The notes beneath the pieces were generated by a model. That model ran no database searches, had not been told where the DNA came from, and saw only the letters and a program-made list of their open reading frames with translations. The position numbers and the translations under genes are program-made. A DNA stretch of 64,000 nucleotides from Candidatus Leptovillus gracilis (GTDB lineage: Bacteria > Chloroflexota > Anaerolineae > Promineifilales > Promineifilaceae), in assembly GCA_016716065.1 (NCBI GenBank), contig JADJXA010000005.1, positions 186,001 to 250,000 on the forward strand, in the 5' to 3' direction. Positions 17,301 through 24,029 of the stretch are shown piece by piece (position 1 is the stretch's first letter; the number at the start of each line of letters is the position of its first letter).

Positions 17301-17928
17301 ACCCGTTACCCCAGAACCACAGATTGATCCAGTAGCGCTCTATCGGCTGCTTACCGAAACCTTTACCCTGAACGACCTGCAAGAGCTGACCCTAAAACTC
17401 AACGTCTGGTATGATGATCTGGCCGGCGACAAGCTCAATCAAAAAGCGCGGGAACTGGTGCTGTATATGCAGCGACACGGCCGTTTGCCGGAACTGCTGT
17501 CCGCAGTGCAGGCGGCGCAACTACCTACAGCCCCCAAAACGCCCGCCAATGTAGAGATCGGCGAAGAATACGTCACCATTGGCGGTGTCCGCGTGCCCAT
17601 TCAGCCGGAGCGCGGATCTGCTCCGGCTGTTCCCAAAGGCATCGGCGTAGAGGAGGAGTATGTAATGTTTGGCAATACGCGCCTGCCTCGCCACGACGCT
17701 GTGGATCGGTTGACGCCTGTCTTAACGGAGGCCTTCAGCAGCGATGATCTGCGTACGCTGGCCTTTGAATTGGGCGTGGATTACGAAAATCTCACCCGCA
17801 CCACCCTCGAGACCGAAGCCGCTTCCCTGGTAGATGAAATTCAACGTCAGGGACGCCTGACGGAACTGATTGACCTTGTCGAAACGCGCCGACCTTCGGC
17901 TCCAGACAACTTTTCGGAGGCTGCATGA
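14377..17928 (+). CDS. Conflict-system hub: STAND-like NTPase, inactive CHAT domain and four EAD repeats
   Basis: This is a 1183-residue protein. Residues 1-260 are a helical region I do not recognise. An NTPase follows, with P-loop GQVASGKTE near 302-312, Walker B ILVDDLD and sensor LLTTR. A CHAT-like fold lies at about 530-810 (LLALPWEWLHD), but where active CHATs have HFIGHGR and LQACES it has HLMVPI and LTAVND, so both catalytic residues are gone. The C-terminus carries four EAD-type repeats, near 818-880, 903-965, 986-1050 and 1110-1172. Each has a F-x-L/S-x-DL/EI start and a QR-x-GRL-x-EL end. Two EEYV-x(2)-G patches separate the last two. It probably nucleates assembly and recruits EAD-bearing effectors such as the 3603 product. 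It overlaps both neighbours by ATGA. Confidence 0.82.
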   Translation: MSTYKTRQAQRAIQQFKARFGPAHFDFAAHAALPLALSPDLLYALWFNFNEDVNGRPLTIPWIAVADLLLSPLCQEIGHELYAIAEPLRAELMQSLVADPRFGLLRAQQVAQFLDQYVDRFFTSPDPDLQELGQAQRLAAYAYANPPQLMSYLDTVYGQPLDAAQMIRLATLVEAVSHPIANWPTAAPETKAQFARAQTISQSLATYARGDTATAVATLQAAFATPDEIAIGETAVPLPADLRAELAPETTGETGPDAAADLTAFFADFVSRQLDDGSGKLEAALRAVAHWLDDPASGPLLLITGQVASGKTELAVNVVKNTPPGGYHFCMDGRPETLAPHLFVRSLSRQLADRYPTFRAALSTDPPPDATAGLDLLLERLLLQPLNRLFLPTVSFSVESPVMPGYVLILVDDLDAGTEHAGEATILDVCLRLQTAVPQLRFLLTTRLSSPVRDALAATTYASYTLDVVYQNFDLRIQDAATKRPAYEVTVMSSPAGEFKQPLQRYDAESLVRRILDELRHVHPNSPRQPIGADLFRAFFAGEVESLFRASYAQAQQAGERLRLRLFLSGADLLALPWEWLHDEALGFLAQQEDISVVRYTPQTAVFRTRANPKPIEILLVTPNPEQGKILFDPDKLAYELQSRLSRLSGQVNLTLLNQTSLFFDQILAANPVHVLHLMVPIVAERDELRLLFNVSGRGQMPTVDELAAMVQGRDVALVVLTAVNDEQWSPTLQAAQKLTAAGIPAVLAWPSLAREQFDLLLTAFYENLAAGAWLDEAITDLRRASVTAVEGDEAGADLVLFTSTPHGNVWRSELTAVDLYEALAEHFTLTDLQDLCFRLQTDYDALTGEGRRGKLVDLVGLMQRRGRLQELALAILDARPTVNFAYRQKEAAPPAPAATVDSTTLRQWLDDYFNLEEIRLLCFELEIDFDALRGDSKRIKVVELVQYAQQRNRLPELQAYILRQRPSLTPAPTPPVTPEPQIDPVALYRLLTETFTLNDLQELTLKLNVWYDDLAGDKLNQKARELVLYMQRHGRLPELLSAVQAAQLPTAPKTPANVEIGEEYVTIGGVRVPIQPERGSAPAVPKGIGVEEEYVMFGNTRLPRHDAVDRLTPVLTEAFSSDDLRTLAFELGVDYENLTRTTLETEAASLVDEIQRQGRLTELIDLVETRRPSAPDNFSEAA

Positions 17929-18743
17929 CCGAATCTCTCCTCCTCAGCCAGGGCAAACTGGCCGCCTTCCTCACCTGCCAGCGCCGCTTCTACCTGCGCA
18001 GCTTGCGCCACTTGCCCTGGCCCGATACCCCCTTGGGCGACGATTCCGAAGAATCCCTGGTCCGTGGTCAGCAGTTCCACCTGGTGATGGAACGCCATTT
18101 CCTGGGCCTGGCCGCATCGCCGACAGACGTCCCCGACGGCCGTATCCAACAGTGGTGGCGCGCTTTCCAAAACCACCCACCGGCTGTCCCGCCGGGCAAC
18201 CGCCTGCCCGAACATCGCCTCACCGTGCCCATCGGCCGCCACCTGCTGCTGGGCCGTTTCGATCTACTGGTGGTGGGTAAAGCCCAAGCCGACGGCCGTC
18301 CCTTCGCCCACATTTACGACTGGAAAACCGGCCACCCCCGGCGCGAACGCGACCTGCGCCAGGATTGGCAGACACGCCTTTACCTGGCGCTGCTGGCCGA
18401 AGGCGGCGCGGCGCTGGGGGGCAACGGCCGTTCCCCATCTCCCGCCGACGTCGCCATCACCTACTGGTACGCCGCCGAACCCGACGCCCCGCGCACCATC
18501 GCCTACTCCGCCGCCTGGCACGCGCAAAACTGGGCCGACATCCAGGCCATCGTCGCCCAAATAGACACCGCCCTGACTCAAGACAACTGGCCGCTCACCG
18601 ACGATTGGGCCGCCTGCCGCCAATGCGCTTACCAGGTCTACTGCGGCCGTCAGGCGGCCGGGCTATCCCACCTGCCCCCACCCGACGATGCGGAAGCGCC
18701 GGACGAGGTGGATTTTCTCAACCTGGAGCCGCAAACCCCCTGA
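17925..18743 (+). CDS. PD-(D/E)XK nuclease, RecB/Cas4-like, with Fe-S cysteines
   Basis: This 272-residue protein shows the RecB-type nuclease motifs: His52 region, GRFD (Asp113), the YDWKTG core (Asp132, Lys134) and Q149-x3-Y153. Four cysteines, Cys18 near the N-terminus and C231-x2-C234-x5-C240 near the C-terminus, match the 4Fe-4S staple of AddB/Cas4 nucleases. The closest family by pattern is PDDEXK_1 (PF12705). It overlaps the hub gene by ATGA, so the two are made together. A DNA-degrading output or repair role is inferred. No cas genes or repeats are nearby, so it is not a CRISPR adaptation gene. Confidence 0.85.
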   Translation: MTESLLLSQGKLAAFLTCQRRFYLRSLRHLPWPDTPLGDDSEESLVRGQQFHLVMERHFLGLAASPTDVPDGRIQQWWRAFQNHPPAVPPGNRLPEHRLTVPIGRHLLLGRFDLLVVGKAQADGRPFAHIYDWKTGHPRRERDLRQDWQTRLYLALLAEGGAALGGNGRSPSPADVAITYWYAAEPDAPRTIAYSAAWHAQNWADIQAIVAQIDTALTQDNWPLTDDWAACRQCAYQVYCGRQAAGLSHLPPPDDAEAPDEVDFLNLEPQTP

Positions 18744-18746
18744 AAA

Positions 18747-18779
18747 AGATTTGTCCAATCTTGGAGATTGGACAAATCT
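18747..18779. repeat. Perfect 15-bp-arm palindrome between nuclease and methyltransferase genes
   Basis: The arm AGATTTGTCCAATCT (18747-18761) is followed by TGG and then the exact reverse complement (18765-18779). It has the same arm length and 3-base centre, and a related sequence, as the palindrome at 893-927. It begins 3 bases after the nuclease stop and could end transcription of the conflict operon. Confidence 0.85.
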
Positions 18780-18793
18780 CACCCCACCCTGTC

Positions 18794-19963
18794 ATGGACT
18801 TAAGCGCATTTCGTTGGTTGTTGTCGTCGGAAGGGCAGCGTGTGTTGGCAGACACGGCCGTTCCTACCCCTGCCACCCACCTGTCCATCGCCGCTGACCT
18901 GCGCCGGCAGATTGCCCCGGCGCTGGCCCAGGCGGTGCTGGATACCGTCCTGCTGCGCCAGAAAGCGGCCGCCAAATTCAGCCGCGCCGACCAGATGTAC
19001 TTCACCCGCGGGGCGTTGGAGCAGGCGTCGGGCGAGGGGATTGGCGCGTACCGGGCGCGCCGTTTTGCCGGTCTGGGCGCGGCGTGGGTGGCCGACCTGG
19101 GCTGCGGCATCGGCGGTGACGCGCTGGCGCTGGCGGCCAACGCCCATGTCATTGGCGTGGATTTGGACCCGGTGCGGCTGGCGATGGCGCGGCAGAACGT
19201 GCAAGTGTATGCGGGCGACGGCCGTTTCCAGCCCCTCCAGGCCGATTTGCGCCAGCTTGCCCCCTTGCCAGCCGACGCCCTCTTTTTCGACCCGGCCCGG
19301 CGCGACGCGCACGGCCGTCGGCTCTTTTCCGTGCAGCAGTACCAGCCGCCCCTCAGTCTGATAGAGGGGTGGCGGGCAAAGGTGGCGGCAGCGGCCGTTA
19401 AGATCAGCCCCGGTGCAGACTATGCCGAACTGCCGCCGGACGCCGAAATAGAATTCATCTCGGTAGATGGGGAAGTCAAAGAGGGGGTATTGTGGTTTGG
19501 GCCGCTGCATTCCGGCGCGGCGCGGCGGGCGACGCTGCTGCCCGGCGGCCATTCGCTTACCAGCGAACCCGGCGACCCGGTGACCATCGTCGCGCCGCAA
19601 GGCTACCTATACGAACCAGATGGCGCGGTGATCCGGGCACATTTGGTAGAAGAGTTAGCGCGCCTATTGGCAGCGGCGAAGATTGATGCGGAGATAGCTT
19701 ATTTAACGGCCGTGACCCCCCAACCAACCCCTTTCGCCCGCTGCTACCCCATCGAAGACGCCTTTCCCTTCCAGCTCAAACGGCTGCGTCATTACCTGCG
19801 CCAGCGCCACGTCGGTCACGTTGTCATCAAAAAGCGCGGCTCACCCCTGGAGCCGGAATGGCTGCAAAAGCAGCTCCGCCTGCAAGGTGACGAACAGCGC
19901 ACTATATTCTTAACGCAAATAGAGGGCAAAGCGGGGGTGATTGTGAGTGGGCTGGTTATATAG
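18794..19963 (+). CDS. Class I SAM-dependent methyltransferase with THUMP-like C-terminal domain
   Basis: The start chosen is ATG 18794, because the open frame further upstream lies inside the nuclease gene in another frame. The 389-residue product has a SAM-binding motif VADLGCGIGGDALAL, a VIGVDLDP motif II and a catalytic-loop-like FFDPARRD. The C-terminus (HVVIKKRGSPLEPEWLQKQL... then GVIVSGLVI) matches the THUMP_like family (PF18096) found with such methyltransferases. Its substrate is unknown, probably RNA. It follows the conflict block but is separated by a palindrome and may be an unrelated housekeeping gene. Confidence 0.82.
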   Translation: MDLSAFRWLLSSEGQRVLADTAVPTPATHLSIAADLRRQIAPALAQAVLDTVLLRQKAAAKFSRADQMYFTRGALEQASGEGIGAYRARRFAGLGAAWVADLGCGIGGDALALAANAHVIGVDLDPVRLAMARQNVQVYAGDGRFQPLQADLRQLAPLPADALFFDPARRDAHGRRLFSVQQYQPPLSLIEGWRAKVAAAAVKISPGADYAELPPDAEIEFISVDGEVKEGVLWFGPLHSGAARRATLLPGGHSLTSEPGDPVTIVAPQGYLYEPDGAVIRAHLVEELARLLAAAKIDAEIAYLTAVTPQPTPFARCYPIEDAFPFQLKRLRHYLRQRHVGHVVIKKRGSPLEPEWLQKQLRLQGDEQRTIFLTQIEGKAGVIVSGLVI

Positions 19964-20007
19964 TTGGTCAGTTGGTTGGTCACAAACTAACCAACCAACT
20001 AACCAAC
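19962..20007. terminator. Bidirectional hairpin between convergent genes (GTTGGTTGGT family)
   Basis: AGTTGGTTGGT (19970-19980) pairs perfectly with ACCAACCAACT (19990-20000), and the flanks GTTGGTC and AACCAAC extend the stem with one mismatch. It overlaps the end of the methyltransferase gene and the stop of the receiver gene, so it can terminate transcription from both sides. Related repeats are at 34881-34916 and 59105-59152. Confidence 0.65.
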
Positions 20008-20388
20008 ATCTTCCCGATTCAAATACGTTCGCATCACTTCGCGTAATTTGCGGATGTCCAGCGGTTTGGGCAGGTAGTCATCACACCCAGCCTCCAGGCA
20101 GCGCTCCCGATCACCCACCAACACCTGAGCCGTCGTAGCAATCAGGGGTATAGACGCCAGACGCGCATCCGCTTTGAATCGCCGGGCCAACTCCAGCCCA
20201 TCAATGCCCGGCAAGTTAATGTCTAACAGAATAATGTCCGGCTCCATCTTCTCTAAAATCGAGAGAGCGGCGGGGCCATCTTCAGCCCTGATCAACTCAT
20301 GCCCTTCAGCCTCCACAATACGCGAGACTAAAAGCATATTAACCGGATTATCTTCGACGCAGAGAACCTGCTTACGTTCATTTGGCAT
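19999..20388 (-). CDS. Stand-alone response-regulator receiver protein
   Basis: This 129-residue protein consists only of a REC domain. The acidic pocket Glu12-Asp13, phospho-acceptor Asp56 (ILLDINLPG), Thr85/Thr86 and Lys108 (PKP) are all present. There is no output domain, as in DivK/CheY-type shuttles. It lies 143 bases downstream of the only histidine kinase in the large sensor operon and is its most likely phosphorylation partner. Confidence 0.93.
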   Translation of the reverse strand: MPNERKQVLCVEDNPVNMLLVSRIVEAEGHELIRAEDGPAALSILEKMEPDIILLDINLPGIDGLELARRFKADARLASIPLIATTAQVLVGDRERCLEAGCDDYLPKPLDIRKLREVMRTYLNREDVG

Positions 20389-20473
20389 AACAATTCTTGG
20401 TGTTGAACCTCACTAAAATAGTATCTCGCCCATTTTAGCAGGTATCAGAAATTTATGTAAGACTTCTTCGCTT

Positions 20474-20507
20474 CGGCCCGAAGGATTTTCAGGAACCCTT
20501 CGGGCCG
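20474..20507. terminator. Perfect 11-bp hairpin between histidine-kinase and receiver genes
   Basis: CGGCCCGAAGG (20474-20484) and CCTTCGGGCCG (20497-20507) enclose a 12-base loop. On the minus strand no T-tract follows, so it may be an attenuator, a processing site or a weak terminator that reduces receiver expression relative to the kinase. Confidence 0.55.
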
Positions 20508-20531
20508 GCAAGTAACCATAAAACAGTGGGG

Positions 20532-23500
20532 CTATTCCATATCCAGCGGCGCTGTGTCGCGGCGACGGCGAATATATTGCACATTAGGAATGGTAAACCA
20601 AAACGTGCTGCCCTTGCCCACCGCACTTTCTACCCAGATTTCGCCGCCATGCAGTTCAATCAGTTTCTTGGTAATCGGCATGCCCAGGCCCGTGCCACCG
20701 GCGCTGCGGTTCAAATTACCGTCAATCTGGCGGAACTGCTCAAATACAATGGAGACGTTCTCTTCTTTAATGCCAATGCCGGTGTCTTCGATAGCCACCA
20801 ACAAATTGTTGTTACGCATCTGTAAGTTCAAAGCGACGTGCCCTTTCTCCGTGAATTTGATGGCGTTGCCGACAATGTTCCACATCACTTGCCGCAGGCG
20901 GGTGCGGTCCGCTTCAACAATGTCCACATCGTCGTCAATGTTGCAGTACAGAGCGAGTTTTTTGGCTTCGGCCAGGGGCGCGGCGGTGGCAATGACATCG
21001 TTCGCCATCTGGCGCATGTCTATCTCTTCATAGCGCAGCTCCATGCGGCCGGCTTCAATTTTGGACATGTCCAAAATATCGCCGATGAGGGCGCGCAAGT
21101 GATTGCCGCTATCCCGAATGAGGCGCACGTCTTCTTCCATACGTTCGTTTAAGTCGCCATCCAGCCCTTCCAGCAGCACGTCGGCAAAGCCAATGATGGA
21201 ATTGAGCGGCGTGCGCAATTCGTGGCTCATGCTGGCTAAGAATTCAGATTTCAGCCGGTCAACCTCGCGCAGCTTATCGGATGCTTGCACCTGTTCGGCG
21301 AACAGGGTGGCATTTTGTACGGCGACCGCCACCTGGGAGGCCAGCGTGCGATGGATGTTCACGTCTTCTTCGGTGAAGTAATCCACCCGGTCTGCTTGCA
21401 GGTCTAGCACGCCGATAAGCCTGTCGCCCACAACCATGGGCACGGCTAATTCCGCCCGCGTGTGGGGCAGAAGCGGGTTGGGCAGGAAGTCTACAATCTT
21501 GCGCACATCATTCTCCACAATACCAACGCGGGTGCGGGCGGCGCGGGCCACCAATGATTCGGCGTTCAGGTTGATTTCGCGCCCTTCGAGGGTCATGAGT
21601 CGCCCAACCTGGTCGGCGCCGGCGCGCAGTACCAGGCGGTTGCGGTCTTCGTCTAGCAGGTAGATGTGGGTATGGTAGAGGTTAAAGCTGGCTCTGGTCA
21701 GGTCCACCACTGCCTGGAGCAGGGCGTCGGCCTCCAGCATGGTAGAAGCGGCCGTACTTACCTGAGCGACCGTTTCCAGTTGGGTGGAGAGTCGTTCTTG
21801 CTCGTTGAGGGATTCCTGGGTTTGTTCAAACAGGCGGGCCGCTTCCAAAGCCTCGGCAACCTGGGTGGAGATGGACCGGAGAAATTCCAGTTCGTCGTCA
21901 CTGAGGGGGTTTTCGGGGTCGGACTGAACACCCAACTGGCCGATGATTTCGCCACCCAGTACCGTGAGGGGGATGTCCAGGCTGGCAAATGGGGCGATGG
22001 CATTGGGGTTGGCACGGCCGTCGCCATTGGTTTGGGCCGCGTTGGGCGCGGGCTGCGCTGACAGCGTGGCAACCCCCTGATGATCAAATTGATAGCCGGA
22101 GAGTGTCTTTTCTTTGTGAGCGCGGTAAGTCTCCCAGCCTTCACGGCTCATATACCGTTGAAGGGTGGTCAGTTCACTCATACGGGCGTCCATTTCTTCT
22201 CGCAGGCGCGTACTTTCAATGGCGATGGCAATCTGCCCGCACAACCCTTCCAACACCAGTTGGTCGTTGTCGCTGAAGGCGTTTAGTTTGTCGCTTTGAA
22301 TGTCCAACACACCCAATACCTCATCGCGCAGTTTAATGGGCACAGCAATTTCGCTGCGGGTTTCGGCGAGAAGGGGATTGGGCTGCCAATCTGGCGCACT
22401 GGCAACATTGTCGCGTCGAACAATCTGGCCGGTGGCCGCGGCTGTACCAATCAACCCAACACCCATGGGCATGGAATGATTGAGAGCCAGCATTTTTGCC
22501 CCTATCTCACCATAACCGTAAATTAAAGCCACGGTGTCCAGGAATGGATCATAGCGCAGCAGTTGGACGTGGTAGAACTGGTAGCTTTCTTTTACCTGGT
22601 TGACAACCCGTTCATACAACCCACTTAAGTCGTGGGCTGTGGCGATTTCTTGGGCGATCTGCACGCTCAGGGCCACTTCGCGGCTGCGCGATTCCAAAGA
22701 GGCCTGGATGTTCGCCAGGAGACGAGCAGCGCGCAGGGCAATGCCGGCCTGTTCCGCCAGATTGCGATAAAACGGCAGCACCGTCTCATCGAAGAGATGT
22801 TCATCTTTGCTCATGACGGCCATGTTGCCCAACCATTCACCGCTGGCGACCAGCGGCAAGATGGCGAAGCTCTTCACGCGCGAAGTGGCGAACATTGTCT
22901 TGGTTAACTTGTCAATTCGGCCATCGGCGCTGACGTCACCACTGACAAAGATAGTTTCTTCGGCATACAGCCGGGTGATGGGCGAATCTTTCCACAGCGT
23001 GCGCATACCTAACGGCATCAGGTGGATGCCGCTGTTGAAGGTGTTTAAGGCGCGGACCACGTCTACCCGTTCGCCACCGTCGTATTCGATGAAGGCGAAT
23101 GAGAGGGCAACGTTGGGGAAGTAACCGGCTTTTTGCACGATGATGTCCAGAATTTCTTGCTCGCTTTGCGCGGTAGCCAACGCCTGGTTGATTTCTAGTT
23201 GGCGCTGATTGATTTGCAGCGATTCCTGGACCTGGTTTTCGAGTTCTTTGCGTTGGTGGATGTCTTCCATCTGGACCAGGAAGTAGGTGACACGGCCGTA
23301 AATATCTACAATTGTCGAAGCATTTAAGTTGGCCCACATGGCACGGCCGTTTTTGTGGACAAACTGAAGCTGCTGGTTGATGGAGTGGATTGCCCCCGAT
23401 TGCAGTCTTTGTAAGGCAAGCGTGATTTCCTGGCTGCCGTCGGCCTGAAGCAGGTCGAATAAGGCAAGGCTGAGAAATTCTTGTTCATCGTAACCCATCT

Positions 23501-24023
23501 GGGCGCATAAGGGATCGTTCACTTGCAGGAAGCGCCCTTCTGTGCTGACAAGCGCCATGCCCAGGGAGGTGTTTTCAAAGGAGCTGCGGAAGCGGGTTTC
23601 GCTTTCCTGGAGGGAGGTTTCCACCCATTTGCGTTCGGTGATGTCGCGGGCGAAGATGACCAGCAATGGATTTTCTTCATCGCCGACGGCCGTGTTGATG
23701 ATTTTCTGCGAGATGGGAATTTCCAGGCCATCCTGGCTGAGGTAGGTCAGTTCGCCCTGCCAGGAACCCTCTTGGAGGGCGGTGGGGATGGCGGTATTGA
23801 CCTGCAACGGCCGCTGCCCTTCCGCTACCAAATCGGCAATAGTCAGATTATCCAGGTCGGCTTCGTCCCAGATGCTCAGCAGCATACGGCCGTTCTCATT
23901 CACGTAAACAAGCTGGCCGTCTGGTTTGATGAGGGCAACAAAGTCGGTGGCTTGTTCCAGAATTTGCTCAACAAACCATGTTTTTATGACAGACTCAGGG
24001 AGGCGGGTATTCATTGATTGCAT
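20532..24023 (-). CDS. PAS/GAF hybrid sensor histidine kinase (only kinase of the sensor operon)
   Basis: This 1163-residue soluble kinase has two N-terminal PAS domains (about 12-255), three or four GAF domains including the GW-type module REGWETYRAH at about 605-740, and then a HisKA domain with phospho-acceptor His934 (SHELRTPLN). The HATPase_c domain shows N-box NAIKFTEKG, G1 DTGIGI and G2 GTGLGM. There is no membrane segment. It starts 6 bases after the stop of the upstream gene (two possible ATGs, 24023 and 24014). All other large proteins in this operon lack a kinase, so this protein could collect their signals and pass phosphate to the receiver at 19999. Confidence 0.93.
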   Translation of the reverse strand: MQSMNTRLPESVIKTWFVEQILEQATDFVALIKPDGQLVYVNENGRMLLSIWDEADLDNLTIADLVAEGQRPLQVNTAIPTALQEGSWQGELTYLSQDGLEIPISQKIINTAVGDEENPLLVIFARDITERKWVETSLQESETRFRSSFENTSLGMALVSTEGRFLQVNDPLCAQMGYDEQEFLSLALFDLLQADGSQEITLALQRLQSGAIHSINQQLQFVHKNGRAMWANLNASTIVDIYGRVTYFLVQMEDIHQRKELENQVQESLQINQRQLEINQALATAQSEQEILDIIVQKAGYFPNVALSFAFIEYDGGERVDVVRALNTFNSGIHLMPLGMRTLWKDSPITRLYAEETIFVSGDVSADGRIDKLTKTMFATSRVKSFAILPLVASGEWLGNMAVMSKDEHLFDETVLPFYRNLAEQAGIALRAARLLANIQASLESRSREVALSVQIAQEIATAHDLSGLYERVVNQVKESYQFYHVQLLRYDPFLDTVALIYGYGEIGAKMLALNHSMPMGVGLIGTAAATGQIVRRDNVASAPDWQPNPLLAETRSEIAVPIKLRDEVLGVLDIQSDKLNAFSDNDQLVLEGLCGQIAIAIESTRLREEMDARMSELTTLQRYMSREGWETYRAHKEKTLSGYQFDHQGVATLSAQPAPNAAQTNGDGRANPNAIAPFASLDIPLTVLGGEIIGQLGVQSDPENPLSDDELEFLRSISTQVAEALEAARLFEQTQESLNEQERLSTQLETVAQVSTAASTMLEADALLQAVVDLTRASFNLYHTHIYLLDEDRNRLVLRAGADQVGRLMTLEGREINLNAESLVARAARTRVGIVENDVRKIVDFLPNPLLPHTRAELAVPMVVGDRLIGVLDLQADRVDYFTEEDVNIHRTLASQVAVAVQNATLFAEQVQASDKLREVDRLKSEFLASMSHELRTPLNSIIGFADVLLEGLDGDLNERMEEDVRLIRDSGNHLRALIGDILDMSKIEAGRMELRYEEIDMRQMANDVIATAAPLAEAKKLALYCNIDDDVDIVEADRTRLRQVMWNIVGNAIKFTEKGHVALNLQMRNNNLLVAIEDTGIGIKEENVSIVFEQFRQIDGNLNRSAGGTGLGMPITKKLIELHGGEIWVESAVGKGSTFWFTIPNVQYIRRRRDTAPLDME

Positions 24024-24029
24024 ATCCTA

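Noticed and set aside
17925..18743. CRISPR-Cas adaptation module (Cas4)
   Set aside because: The nuclease resembles Cas4/AddB, but there are no cas1/cas2 genes and no repeat-spacer array anywhere in the window.
18365..18793. In-frame extension of the methyltransferase gene upstream of 18794
   Set aside because: It runs inside the nuclease gene in another frame, its residues are low-complexity Arg/Pro-rich, and the palindrome at 18747-18779 separates the genes.
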